64,000 nt of DNA from Planctomycetaceae bacterium (GTDB lineage Bacteria > Planctomycetota > Planctomycetia > Pirellulales > Pirellulaceae), in assembly GCA_024642205.1 (NCBI GenBank), contig JAHEBQ010000001.1:1-64000 (forward strand). Direction: 5' to 3'. Within the stretch, counting starts at the first letter, position 1. Every line of letters begins with the position of its first letter. Of the stretch, positions 44,619 to 53,635 are shown piece after piece. The notes under the pieces are model-generated. The model did not search any database, was not told the origin of the DNA, and saw nothing but the letters and a program-made list of their open reading frames with translations. The translations under genes and the position numbers were made by a program.

Positions 44619-45839
44619 TCATCCGCGCATTTCGACCCTGACCGTACCAATGACTTCCTTCAGTGCGTTTTCCACGACGCTTGATTCGGGGTGCCTAACG
44701 ATGATGTAGCCTTCGCCTTCGTAGCTGCCGCTAGGGGATTGGCCAGGTTGGGGGATCTTGGCTTCGACAACGATTTCGCCAAGCGATTTCGCGATCTCAT
44801 CCAAACCGTGAACATTCGCGACTTGTCCATCTCCCATCCCGCGCAGGTAAGCCGCACCGGCGGCGTACTTTCGTTCGGGAATCTCGAACCGATCGTGAAT
44901 CAACAACTCCGCCCAGGCTTGGTACAAATCGAAATCATGAGCCCATGAAATCAGCGAAGTAAATTGGGCACCCGGAGGGCGACAACCAACTTCCGAAATG
45001 GCAACGCTACCGTCCGGGCGCAAAAACCATTCCATATGGCTCAATCCCGTTCGCATCCCCAATGCAGAAAGGGCTGACTGCGCGATCCGTTTGACGGGTT
45101 GATAGTGGGGTTGGTCCGATTCTCGCGGAATCATCACGCACCATTGAATCCACGGCTCGCGGACAACCTCCAGTGGTCCTGGCGAATAATGAGATATCGA
45201 CGACCAGATCAAATTCCCGTTCAGGCAGATACTATCGAATGAATGTTCATTCCCGACGATGAACTCTTCGATGACCGTCGGGTTCTGCGGGCTGGGTTGG
45301 ACATGGTTCAGGCACGCGATGAATTGTTGAACGTCTTCGCATCGAAATGTTCCTTGCGCGCCGGCACCGTCTGGCGGTTTGACTATGAGCGGAAACCCGA
45401 CGACCTTGGAAAATTCCACGGCCGATTCGATCGTGGTTGCGAGGCAGTATTGAGCACACGGCAGGCCGGCGCCCCGCAGGACGGACTTCATCACCGCTTT
45501 ATCGCGGAAGTTGTTTGCGGCTTTCGCACCCATTCCAGGCACACCCAGATGATCACGAATCTCCCCCAGGGGTACTTGAATCTGCTCCAGCATCCCCATG
45601 ATCCGATCGATCCCACCCAGTTCGCGGCCGATCGCCTCGACTCCCCGCAATAACTCGGGAGTACTGATGTTTTCAACGGCAAAATGGGCCGACAGCGTGT
45701 GGCGAATTTCGGGTGAAAGACGTGAAACCGGGTCGCAACTCACCAGTCCGATGTGGGCATCCGGGATGCTGGCAGCGGCTTTGACAAACCGCACCGTGGC
45801 ATCCATGAAATAGGGTGCGACAAAAACAATTTTTTTCAT
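44619..45839 (-). CDS. ATP-grasp ligase 2 (paralogue group)
   Basis: A 406-residue paralogue of ligases 1 and 3: KKIVFVAPYFMDATVRFVKA, NNFRDKAVMKSVLRGAGLPC, GFPLIVKPPDGAGAQGTF with Lys154, VIEEFIVGNEHSFD and ISEVGCRPPGAQ. The open frame could start 18 codons earlier, but the ATG at 45839 aligns with the starts of its paralogues. It is divergent from ligase 3 across a 103-base promoter region and leads into ligase 1 after 211 bases. Confidence 0.88.
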   Translation of the reverse strand: MKKIVFVAPYFMDATVRFVKAAASIPDAHIGLVSCDPVSRLSPEIRHTLSAHFAVENISTPELLRGVEAIGRELGGIDRIMGMLEQIQVPLGEIRDHLGVPGMGAKAANNFRDKAVMKSVLRGAGLPCAQYCLATTIESAVEFSKVVGFPLIVKPPDGAGAQGTFRCEDVQQFIACLNHVQPSPQNPTVIEEFIVGNEHSFDSICLNGNLIWSSISHYSPGPLEVVREPWIQWCVMIPRESDQPHYQPVKRIAQSALSALGMRTGLSHMEWFLRPDGSVAISEVGCRPPGAQFTSLISWAHDFDLYQAWAELLIHDRFEIPERKYAAGAAYLRGMGDGQVANVHGLDEIAKSLGEIVVEAKIPQPGQSPSGSYEGEGYIIVRHPESSVVENALKEVIGTVRVEMRG

Positions 45840-45942
45840 TCGTGAGATGCCCGACTGGATTATGCTGGCGTTGATTATTATGTTACTCGCCAAGCAGGAC
45901 CTCGTCCTGTATCAAAACCTGATTTCCAAGGTAGCCCCCTCC
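45840..45942. promoter_or_regulatory. Shared divergent promoter region of the ATP-grasp cluster
   Basis: Only 103 bases separate the chosen starts of the divergent ligases 2 and 3, so both transcription units must start here or just inside. The stretch is AT-richer than its surroundings (for example GTTGATTATTATGTTACT around 45871-45888). No clear operator repeat was found. Confidence 0.5.
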
Positions 45943-47166
45943 ATGAACGTCATTTTTGTCGAACCGTTCTTCCCCAACAACCAGCGAGAATTCGTTCGCG
46001 GATTGGTGCAGGCAGGCGCAACGGTCGTCGCAATCGGCGAAACGCACAGGGATGCCCTTGACAGCCAGCTTCGCGACTGGCTGTATGATTACATTCAGGT
46101 ACCCAGTGTTTGCGACGAAACCGCAATGACGCAAGCGGTCAAGTTTGTACAAAGTAAGATGTGGGTCGACCGATTGGAAGCCACCATCGAGGCCCATATC
46201 ATGCCGATCGCCAAAGTCCGCGAGACCTGTACAATCCCCGGCATTTCGGTGGAAACTTCGTTTCTCTGCCGCGACAAACCGGCCATGAAACAGGTATTGC
46301 GGGACGCCGAAGTGCCTTGCGCCCAGTCAATCGGGAGCGGCGACACGGATGAGATCCTTCAGTTTGTCAGAAACGTCGGTTATCCGTTGATCGTCAAACC
46401 GCGTAGCGGTGCCGGCGCATCGGGGACTTTCAAGGTTACCAACGACCACGAGTTGAACGCGGCCTTGAACCAATCCAACGTCGGTCGAGGCGGGAACGTC
46501 GCGGTAGAAGAATTCATCGAAGGGCACGAAGGATTCTACGACACCATCACAATCGACGGCCGAATCGTGTTTGAATTCATCACCCATTATTACCCTAACG
46601 TGCTCGAAGCGATGCGGCATCGCTGGATTTCTCCCCAATTCATCACGACCAACCGGATCGATTCTGTCGGGGATTACGAAGAAATAAAACAGATGGGAAG
46701 CAAAGTCATCAACGCCCTGAACATCGGCACTTCGGCAACTCACATGGAATGGTTCTATGGACCCAAGGGGTTGAAATTTTCAGAAATCGGATGTCGACCG
46801 CCGGGGGTGAAAGCCTGGGATCTGTACAACATCGCCAACGACCTGGATCTCTACCATCAATGGGCACTGGCGGTTACCCATGGTCAGACCACGGGAATCG
46901 CGTCCCGACGATTCAGCGCCGGGATCATTGCGCTCCGCCCCGAACGAGACGGACACATTACCGGTTACAGCGGGGCCGAAGAGATTGAACAGCGTTACGG
47001 CCACTGGATCACGGATTTTCACCTTCCCTCCCCGGGCACTCCGACCCAGGGCGTCGAGGCTGGTTACATGGCCAACGCATATGTGCGGATGAAGCATCCG
47101 GACTACGATCACCTGAGAAGCATGTTGGACGATGTTGGTCGCACGATCAAAGTCCACGCGAACTAG
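45943..47166 (+). CDS. ATP-grasp ligase 3 (paralogue group)
   Basis: A 407-residue ATP-grasp enzyme. MNVIFVEPFFPNNQREFVRG aligns with the N-termini of ligases 1 and 2. LCRDKPAMKQVLRDAEVPCA, GYPLIVKPRSGAGASGTFKV with Lys152, VAVEEFIEGHEGFYD and FSEIGCRPPGVK carry the ATP and metal residues. The longer frame (45847) starts with an unrelated hydrophobic extension overlapping the divergent promoter, so 45943 is preferred. It heads the plus-strand operon of the S51-like gene, two esterases and ligase 4. Confidence 0.88.
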   Translation: MNVIFVEPFFPNNQREFVRGLVQAGATVVAIGETHRDALDSQLRDWLYDYIQVPSVCDETAMTQAVKFVQSKMWVDRLEATIEAHIMPIAKVRETCTIPGISVETSFLCRDKPAMKQVLRDAEVPCAQSIGSGDTDEILQFVRNVGYPLIVKPRSGAGASGTFKVTNDHELNAALNQSNVGRGGNVAVEEFIEGHEGFYDTITIDGRIVFEFITHYYPNVLEAMRHRWISPQFITTNRIDSVGDYEEIKQMGSKVINALNIGTSATHMEWFYGPKGLKFSEIGCRPPGVKAWDLYNIANDLDLYHQWALAVTHGQTTGIASRRFSAGIIALRPERDGHITGYSGAEEIEQRYGHWITDFHLPSPGTPTQGVEAGYMANAYVRMKHPDYDHLRSMLDDVGRTIKVHAN

Positions 47167-47283
47167 TTGACTGGAGCAATACGCGTCCCCCCACGGGGTG
47201 AAGGTCTTCCCGGCAAAGACTATGATACAGGGTGTGCTCCTCAATGAACTCGATTTCGCAAGACCAACCCACCTGACCGCCCG

Positions 47284-48228
47284 ATGGCCGACGAAGAACG
47301 ACAACTCATTTTGCTTGGCCCTCAGCCAAAGTATGGCTCTCTCAAAACCGCACTTGCGCAACTTCAGTTGCAGGGACCTGTCGCCTTGATCACCGCTGGC
47401 TGGGAAACCGACGAACATGAAGATCGAGAGCTCAGGCAAGCCATCGGCATTGAGAGTATCAATTTGAATCTGTTTGCGAGGACAGAACAGTTATTTGCCG
47501 ACGATCCCGAATTGATTCAAACGCTGCAAGCTCGTCAGGACGAGCTGCGTCATTTGCGAAATGCCTACAACGATCGCCTGCATCACCAACTCAAAGCCGC
47601 CCGTCAGATCATTCGCCGCGAGGAACACTTGATCGACCTCGACGGAGAACGTGAATCGGCCATTGAAATGGTCCGGCAACTGGATCGACAGTATTTCGTC
47701 CGGACCAGCCAGATCATTGACCGATACGAAGAACGTCTGCAGACGGCTCAACGACCCCTGGTCGTCGTTCATCGTCGCGAGATTGGCGAACTGCTCAACC
47801 GCGTCAGCGCGATCTTGATCTCTGGCGGACACGTGGCGATTATCCTGAATCGGCTGAAAATATTCGGCATCCTGGAAACTCGTCCCGAGCTGCCAATGAT
47901 TGCATGGTCGGGTGGAACCATGGCGTTGGCGGATCAAGTTGTTTTTTTTCATGATTCGCCGCCTCAGGGAGCAGGCAATCCAGAGGTCCTGCGAGCCGGA
48001 ATGGGACTTTTTCACGACATCCTGCCGCTGCCGGATGCAAAGTCGCGATTGCATCTGGATGACCGGGCTCGCGTCGAGTTGTTTGCCCGCCGGTTCGACC
48101 GTTTCAAGTGCGTGATCCTTGACGAACAAACCATCCTGGAACGCAAAAACAGCAAATGGTCTTCAATCGGTGGCGACCCGTTGACCTGTTTGGGTGATCA
48201 AGGGACCGTGGTAAATTTCAGAGCATGA
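47284..48228 (+). CDS. Peptidase S51/class-I amidotransferase-like protein with helical insert
   Basis: A 314-residue unusual protein. The first strand (about 6-40: RQLILLGPQPKYGSLKTALA, VALITAGWETDE) resembles the opening of cyanophycinase/dipeptidase E (S51) folds. A charged helical region of about 100 residues (about 70-165, coiled-coil-like) is inserted. The core then resumes: ILISGGHVAIILNRLKIFGI corresponds to the GGN motif, and MIAWSGGTMALADQVVFFHD to the nucleophile elbow, with Ser209 where S51 has GxSAGA. It may hydrolyse an amide or isopeptide bond or transfer an acyl group. Its stop overlaps the next ATG by four bases (ATGA). Confidence 0.7.
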   Translation: MADEERQLILLGPQPKYGSLKTALAQLQLQGPVALITAGWETDEHEDRELRQAIGIESINLNLFARTEQLFADDPELIQTLQARQDELRHLRNAYNDRLHHQLKAARQIIRREEHLIDLDGERESAIEMVRQLDRQYFVRTSQIIDRYEERLQTAQRPLVVVHRREIGELLNRVSAILISGGHVAIILNRLKIFGILETRPELPMIAWSGGTMALADQVVFFHDSPPQGAGNPEVLRAGMGLFHDILPLPDAKSRLHLDDRARVELFARRFDRFKCVILDEQTILERKNSKWSSIGGDPLTCLGDQGTVVNFRA

Positions 48229-49361
48229 TTTCCTCACCTATCTTCGAAAAACTTGACGACTCATCGACGCCGGAACAAATCCGGGACGTCGTTAGTCAAC
48301 ATTCATTTCCCCTGGTTGAGGGGTCGAATGTCACTTTCGTGTTTCTCGGTGACGCAGAACACGTTTCACTGCGACACTGGATTTATGGTTTGCCGGCGAG
48401 CCTGCCGTTGACGCGATTGGGAACGACAGATCTCTGGTACCGGGCAATGGAGTTGCCCGCCGGCTCACGAGTGGAATATAAATTCGGAGTGACGCGCCAC
48501 GGTCATGAAGAATGGATTTTCGATCCCCTCAACCCGCAGGTCGCCCACGATCCGTTTGGCGGCAACTCGGTCGCGCGTGGCAGCGATTATGTTACGCCCG
48601 AGTGGTCGAAGAAGATCCCCGGTGTCGGCCAGGGACGATTCGACCATTTTTCAATCAAAAGCGATGCTTTCGGCGACCAGCGAAGCTTCCGGGTCTACGT
48701 CCCGGCCAGTTTCCGGAAATACCGGCGCTACCGGTTACTCGTCGTCCATGATGGCGACGACTACGTGAGGTATTCGCGGCTCAACCATGTTCTCGATAAC
48801 TTGATCGCTCGATACGAGATCTCCCCGATGATTGTGGCGTTAACCAATCCCCACAACCGGCTAGTGGAGTACGCCAACGACCCACGGCATGCCCGGCATC
48901 TCGTGGAAGAGCTGATCCCGGAACTGGAAAAACACTACCCGCTGATTACTCAGGGATCCGGGCGCTGCATCATGGGAGCCAGTTTCGGTGGCGTCGCGTC
49001 ATTGTCGACGACTTGGCGATATCCCGGCGTTTTTGATGCGATGCTGGTTCAGTCAGGATCGTTCGCGTTTACTGATATTGGACAACATTCACGCAGCCCG
49101 GCTTTTGACCCGGTGGTTGAATTCATGAACAAGTTCCGTAAAGATCCAGGACAACCGGTCAAGAAGGCGTTTGTGAGCTGCGGAGTTTACGAGTCGTTGA
49201 TTTATGAAAACCGTTCGCTGGTTCCCTTTTTGCGTAAACATGGAATCAAGACGAGATTTGAAGAGGCCTATGACGGACACAACTGGGAAAACTGGAGAGA
49301 TCGTTTGAGAACCGGCTTGAGTTGGCTATTCCGCGGTCCTCTGTGGGAAACCTATATGTAA
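48225..49361 (+). CDS. Esterase D/Fes-like alpha/beta hydrolase with N-terminal CBM48-like domain
   Basis: A 378-residue protein. Residues 30-110 look like the immunoglobulin-like early-set domain of enterochelin esterases (VTFVFLGDAEHVSLRHWIYG; LWYRAMELPAGSRVEYKFGV). The hydrolase follows: FRVYVPASFRKYRRYRLLVV, HDGDDY, ELIPELEKHYPLI and the elbow IMGASFGGVASL with Ser253; the His is probably in YDGHNWENWRD near the end. This subgroup hydrolyses esters of catechol peptides or similar small molecules. ATGA overlap with the S51-like gene indicates a common mRNA. Confidence 0.85.
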   Translation: MISSPIFEKLDDSSTPEQIRDVVSQHSFPLVEGSNVTFVFLGDAEHVSLRHWIYGLPASLPLTRLGTTDLWYRAMELPAGSRVEYKFGVTRHGHEEWIFDPLNPQVAHDPFGGNSVARGSDYVTPEWSKKIPGVGQGRFDHFSIKSDAFGDQRSFRVYVPASFRKYRRYRLLVVHDGDDYVRYSRLNHVLDNLIARYEISPMIVALTNPHNRLVEYANDPRHARHLVEELIPELEKHYPLITQGSGRCIMGASFGGVASLSTTWRYPGVFDAMLVQSGSFAFTDIGQHSRSPAFDPVVEFMNKFRKDPGQPVKKAFVSCGVYESLIYENRSLVPFLRKHGIKTRFEEAYDGHNWENWRDRLRTGLSWLFRGPLWETYM

Positions 49362-49688
49362 CCGGTTCTGAGCAGGGACCAAAGCGAAAATGCTAATTTG
49401 GAATTCGACCGACTTCCTGGCAATTCATGTCACCCGGAACGAGCGAACCAATGGAAACCGGATTTGCAGCGCGGTAACATGAACGATGACGCAAGCGTCT
49501 GGTTGACAGTAGAAAGACCAACCAATGGACCTGCCCTGCCGTTTGCGGGGTCCGACCGTCAGTGAAGCGTAGACCGTGTCCGCGGAGGCGAACTCTCAGC
49601 TCGCCCGGGATGAGAGGCCGTACCAAATGGTCAATTGGCAGTGCCAACCCGAACCAAATTTTGCGTAACCACTATTTATGGGGCCATT
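49362..49688. other. Spacer inside the ATP-grasp operon
   Basis: A 327-base gap with no recognisable gene. It is GC-rich, and CTCTCA and TGAGAG around 49591-49616 could form a hairpin. Ligase 4 may have its own promoter here. Confidence 0.35.
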
Positions 49689-50936
49689 ATGGCAAATGTA
49701 ACTCGAAAAATCGGTCTCTCGCTGGGTGCTGATCTTTGTTGGCCAAAGTGTTATGAAGAGATTCTCGACAGGATGAATCTCGAAGTAACGCACGCCGGGG
49801 ACAAGATTCGCTTTGAAATCAGCCGCGTCACGATCGAGCCCTACAGCCTGTCTCAGCACTGCGACTACGATGTCGTTATTGACCGCCTGACACACTGGTA
49901 TCACACCAGCCGGGAGTGGATCAAGAAATCGATTCTGATGGATGGTCTTTACGTCTATAACAATCCCTGGTCGTTGCAATCGATGGAAAAACAGACGACC
50001 TACTGTGCAATGATGAAACTTGGGCTGCCTGTGCCGGAGACCTGGATGGTGCCTCCCAAGTCATATGCACCTCATTCCGATCTCGATGTCACACTGGAGC
50101 GTTACGCTCAAATGTTTGACCTCGGCACGATCGGCGAAACCATCGGATACCCTCTGTTCATGAAGCCATATGATGGAGGTGCCTGGAAAGGTGTCAGCCG
50201 AATTGACGATGTTGATGCGCTGCGATCGACCTACGAAAAAAGCGGCACGCTCCTGATGCATTTGCAGAAATCGGTAGAGGGGTTCGACCGGTTCGTACGC
50301 TGCATTGGCATTGGGCCACAGTTCTTGCTGATCAGCTATGATCCGGCAGCCCCGCTGCACGCACGTTACGAAATGAAACTTGACTTCGTCAACGACGACG
50401 AGAAATCGCTGCTGGAAGACATGGCGATGACCATCAACTCGTTCTTTGGCTGGGATTTCAATTCTTGCGAGTCACTACATCACAATGGTATCTGGCATCC
50501 GATTGATTTTGCCAATGCCTGTCCTGACTCCCAGGTCACTTCATTGCACTATTTCTTCCCCTGGTTGGTAATGGCGAATATTCGTTGGTCAACATTTTGC
50601 GCAGCCACCAGAAAAAAAATGAAGATGTGTCTGGACTGGGATCCGTATTGGAGAATCATGGAGCAGAATTTGCCGTATCGTGAACGGTTGTCGGCCTACG
50701 CTGCGATTGGTCATCAGCGCATGGAGACGGATCGATTTCGCGAGTATTGCGATCGAAATTTGACGCACCTGGAAGAGCAGACACGCGAGTTTTTCGGCAC
50801 TGATTTGGCCAAACAGACAATTCGTCGAAAGGTCGCCGCGCTTTTTCCGGAACACGAAGTAGAATCGTTTACAGAACACTTCTGGGAGCGGATTCAACGC
50901 TGGCGAAATGACCTTTCCCCGCAAACGTCGTTTTGA
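49689..50936 (+). CDS. ATP-grasp ligase 4 (divergent)
   Basis: A 415-residue ATP-grasp enzyme that is not a close paralogue of the other three. MANVTRKIGLSLGADLCWPK starts a different N-terminal domain; SMEKQTTYCAMMKLGLPVPE leads into the grasp fold; GYPLFMKPYDGGAWKGVSRI contains the ATP lysine. FDRFVRCIGIGPQFLLISYD and WHPIDFANACPDSQV supply the metal-binding Asp/Asn in the usual late position. An N-terminal extension of 18 codons (from 49635) was rejected as unconserved. It is followed by the second esterase. Confidence 0.82.
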   Translation: MANVTRKIGLSLGADLCWPKCYEEILDRMNLEVTHAGDKIRFEISRVTIEPYSLSQHCDYDVVIDRLTHWYHTSREWIKKSILMDGLYVYNNPWSLQSMEKQTTYCAMMKLGLPVPETWMVPPKSYAPHSDLDVTLERYAQMFDLGTIGETIGYPLFMKPYDGGAWKGVSRIDDVDALRSTYEKSGTLLMHLQKSVEGFDRFVRCIGIGPQFLLISYDPAAPLHARYEMKLDFVNDDEKSLLEDMAMTINSFFGWDFNSCESLHHNGIWHPIDFANACPDSQVTSLHYFFPWLVMANIRWSTFCAATRKKMKMCLDWDPYWRIMEQNLPYRERLSAYAAIGHQRMETDRFREYCDRNLTHLEEQTREFFGTDLAKQTIRRKVAALFPEHEVESFTEHFWERIQRWRNDLSPQTSF

Positions 50937-51048
50937 TTGCGGGCCCGATCCACCCAGCCGCTGTTTGCGAATCCTTGAAAGCTTCGCTCATTCGGCACTC
51001 AACTGACAGAGAACAACCAGCGAAACATTGCCAACAGGATAATCAACG

Positions 51049-51825
51049 ATGAATCAGACAAGATACCTTGACGCCGCAACGGCTTCCCTGAAGGAAATCC
51101 ATTGGTGGCATTCCGACGAACTCCAAATGGACACACAAATCGTCCGGTGGGGTAACTACGGTGCGCCGTTGCTACTGTTTCCAACTGCGGGCGGTGACGC
51201 CGAAGAAGTCGAGCGATTCTATTTGATTCAGAAACTCGCACCGTTCATTCACGAAGGCCGCCTCAAGGTTTACTCGGTCGACAGCATCAACGGAAAAACC
51301 TGGATCACCGACCCCTCGGTTGCCCATCGTGTCTGGATTCAGCAGCAGTACGACAAATACATCGCCAATGAGGTTGTCCCCGTGATTCGGCGCGACTGTC
51401 GCAATGACCAGATCGAAGTCATGACGGCAGGGGCATCGATTGGCGCATTCAACGCGCTGATTTCGATTTGTCGCCATCCCGACTTGTTCAACCGCGCGAT
51501 TTGCCTGAGCGGAACTTACGACATTCAAAAATGGTTGGACGGAGAATGGTATGACGAATTCTATCACCAAAGTCCAATTCAGTTTGTTCCGAGCCTTCCC
51601 GAAGGCGAACACCTGAACCGGCTGAGACAGCGTTTTGTACTTTTGGCGACAGGGCAGGGCGACCACGAATGCCCCGACGAATCGTGGAAAGTTGCCGGTG
51701 CGCTGGGCCAGAAAAGCATACCCAACCGTGTCGATTTGTGGGATGCGAATTGGCCACACGATTGGGAGACGTGGCGGGAAATGTTACCCAAGTACGTTCA
51801 GGAAATGCTGGTCAGTCTGGAGTAA
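51049..51825 (+). CDS. Esterase family alpha/beta hydrolase
   Basis: A 258-residue cytoplasmic hydrolase of the esterase D-like group. RWGNYGAPLLLFPTAGGDAE, YVSVDSI-like VYSVDSINGKTW, EVVPVIRR and the elbow MTAGASIGAFNAL with nucleophile Ser130; the C-terminal WPHDWETWREMLPKYVQEML supplies the His. WxHDWExWRxxLP is a conserved ending of this group and parallels HNWENWRDRL in the other esterase of the cluster. It lacks the N-terminal CBM48-like domain. It lies 112 bases after ligase 4 and is the last gene of the plus-strand run. Confidence 0.85.
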   Translation: MNQTRYLDAATASLKEIHWWHSDELQMDTQIVRWGNYGAPLLLFPTAGGDAEEVERFYLIQKLAPFIHEGRLKVYSVDSINGKTWITDPSVAHRVWIQQQYDKYIANEVVPVIRRDCRNDQIEVMTAGASIGAFNALISICRHPDLFNRAICLSGTYDIQKWLDGEWYDEFYHQSPIQFVPSLPEGEHLNRLRQRFVLLATGQGDHECPDESWKVAGALGQKSIPNRVDLWDANWPHDWETWREMLPKYVQEMLVSLE

Positions 51826-51931
51826 TCTGCTCCCGATGATTTTCTGCCGGGAGTGTTTCGACTCCCAACACCAAGCCGTGGGCGCATCCGCGGCTTCGAA
51901 TCACGCGACTCCCTCGAGCCGGTCTTCGGTT

Positions 51932-53323
51932 TCACTTTTCCTGATCTTTCGCGGCCCGCTGTTTTCGTTTCAGCGCTTCGCCCACTTCGGCAACAGAAGC
52001 GGGGCGTGCACCCCGAAGCCGGTCAATCGCTGTTTGCAGCTTCATTTGCACTGCCTGCTGTGCCCTGGATAATGACCCGACTGCCAACGGATTCTGCTCG
52101 CGGTCGTCATTGGCCACATCGAAAAACTTGCCATCACGGTAGAGCTTGTACCTTTGGTCGCGAACAAATTCCTGCCCCTCCAATCCGCCATTTCGAGCGT
52201 AAAAGCAATAAATCCACTCGCGTGGGCTGCCCGTTTTTCCTTGCAGTTGCGGCCAAAAACTCTGGCCATCCAGCTTCGTTTCCGACGGCGATTCCAAACC
52301 TGCAACGTCGCACATCGTTTGATAGAAATCCGTGAACGTGACCAGATCATTGCTGACCTGACCGGGAGGAATCATGGTGGGCCAGCTGGCGATAAACGGA
52401 ACATGCGTTCCGGCGTCGATGGTCTGACCCTTGGAGCCGATCACTTTTTTCGCTCCCATCATTGAGACGATTGGGCTGTCAGTGCCATTGTCGCCGATGA
52501 ACATGACCAGCGTGTTTTCGCGAATCCCCAAGTCATCCAGTTTCTTTGTCAACTTGCCAACCATTTTGTCCATGTAGGTAACCATGTCACCAAAATACTT
52601 GGGATCGCCCTTATAGGTCTTGCTGCCCTTGTTCTTGGGATCCCAATCAACCGAATCGGGCGTGGGACAAAATGGACAATGAGTGAGAATCATGGGGTAG
52701 TAAAGCAGGAACGACTGATCCTTGTTCCGCTCGACAAAATCGCAAGCGTAATCACTTACGACGTCCGGCCCATATTCTCCGTTGGTAAAGTCGACCTTCT
52801 TGCCGTTGACGTCAATCCCCGGATTGGGATACCGTTCGGCTCGCCTCAAAAAATGCCACAGGCAATGTTCATCAAAACCGAAATGTCTCGGCAGTTTTGG
52901 ATCGTCGCCAAGTTGCCACTTGCCAACAATGCAGGTTTTGTAACCCGCGTCCTGAAACACACTGGCAAACGTTTTTTGATTCGTTGGGAGATACCCGAAT
53001 TTTTCGTAGTTGCGAACATTGTAGATGCCCGTCATCAGTTTGACCCGCGAAGGCGTACAAATCGGTTGCGCATAACAATGCTCAAACCGAATTCCGGTAC
53101 GTGCCAATTGGTCGAGGACTGGCGTCTTGTACGACGTCCCACCGTTGGCACCAATGCACTCGTAGCCGAGGTCATCTGCCATGATCAGCACGACATTTGG
53201 ACGTGTCGGAGGTGCCGAATCGTCTGCATACGAGCCGCTGGTAATCACGCCAAACACGCATCCGAAAAACATCGGAGCGAAAACCAGTTGCATTAAAACC
53301 TGCGGCGCAAGAATTTGAGTCAT
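51932..53323 (-). CDS. Secreted arylsulfatase
   Basis: A 463-residue sulfatase with a signal peptide (about 1-32). RPNVVLIMADDLGYECIGAN opens the fold; HCYAQPICTPSRVKLMTGIY carries Cys89; VGKWQLGDDPKLPRHFGFDE and FIGDNGTDS follow. The ATG at 53323 has a good GAGGAAATC ribosome site immediately upstream and gives a clean signal, so the longer frame to 53386 is rejected. It resembles planctomycete sulfatases acting on N-acetylglucosamine or related sugars, but the substrate is not readable. It is convergent with the second esterase. Confidence 0.92.
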   Translation of the reverse strand: MTQILAPQVLMQLVFAPMFFGCVFGVITSGSYADDSAPPTRPNVVLIMADDLGYECIGANGGTSYKTPVLDQLARTGIRFEHCYAQPICTPSRVKLMTGIYNVRNYEKFGYLPTNQKTFASVFQDAGYKTCIVGKWQLGDDPKLPRHFGFDEHCLWHFLRRAERYPNPGIDVNGKKVDFTNGEYGPDVVSDYACDFVERNKDQSFLLYYPMILTHCPFCPTPDSVDWDPKNKGSKTYKGDPKYFGDMVTYMDKMVGKLTKKLDDLGIRENTLVMFIGDNGTDSPIVSMMGAKKVIGSKGQTIDAGTHVPFIASWPTMIPPGQVSNDLVTFTDFYQTMCDVAGLESPSETKLDGQSFWPQLQGKTGSPREWIYCFYARNGGLEGQEFVRDQRYKLYRDGKFFDVANDDREQNPLAVGSLSRAQQAVQMKLQTAIDRLRGARPASVAEVGEALKRKQRAAKDQEK

Positions 53324-53550
53324 GATTTCCTCGGTTGATGAATCCATGGTATTCAGTAATCCAGTCGCGTTGGACCGTCTCGGCAATCCAGTGTGCCACG
53401 CAGCCGACGGCGAGACAATCAGCCCCCAGCGTTCAAGTTTCCAGGTGGATGCGAAGTCAGTTGAGGCAGGGATCTTAATCCTACCACTGAAGCTGGCTGA
53501 AACATCAGAAGTTATTTCAAGATCTGTTTTCCGTCGATTCGTGAGTCAAA

Positions 53551-53619
53551 TGCGTTAGCCTCCGGCCAGAACTGGCGGCACGACCTTCCTTTCCGTGACG
53601 CTAGACCGAGGCTAACGCA
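53551..53619. repeat. Inverted repeat (TGCGTTAGCCTC arms)
   Basis: TGCGTTAGCCTC (53551-53562) and its exact complement GAGGCTAACGCA (53608-53619) are separated by 45 bases; the similarity continues imperfectly inward. It lies just before dispersed repeat copy B in a gene-free stretch. GGCTAACGC also recurs at about 54086. It could be a short palindromic repeat or the end of a small non-autonomous element. Confidence 0.6.
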
Positions 53620-53635
53620 CCTACTTTGGTTTCCT

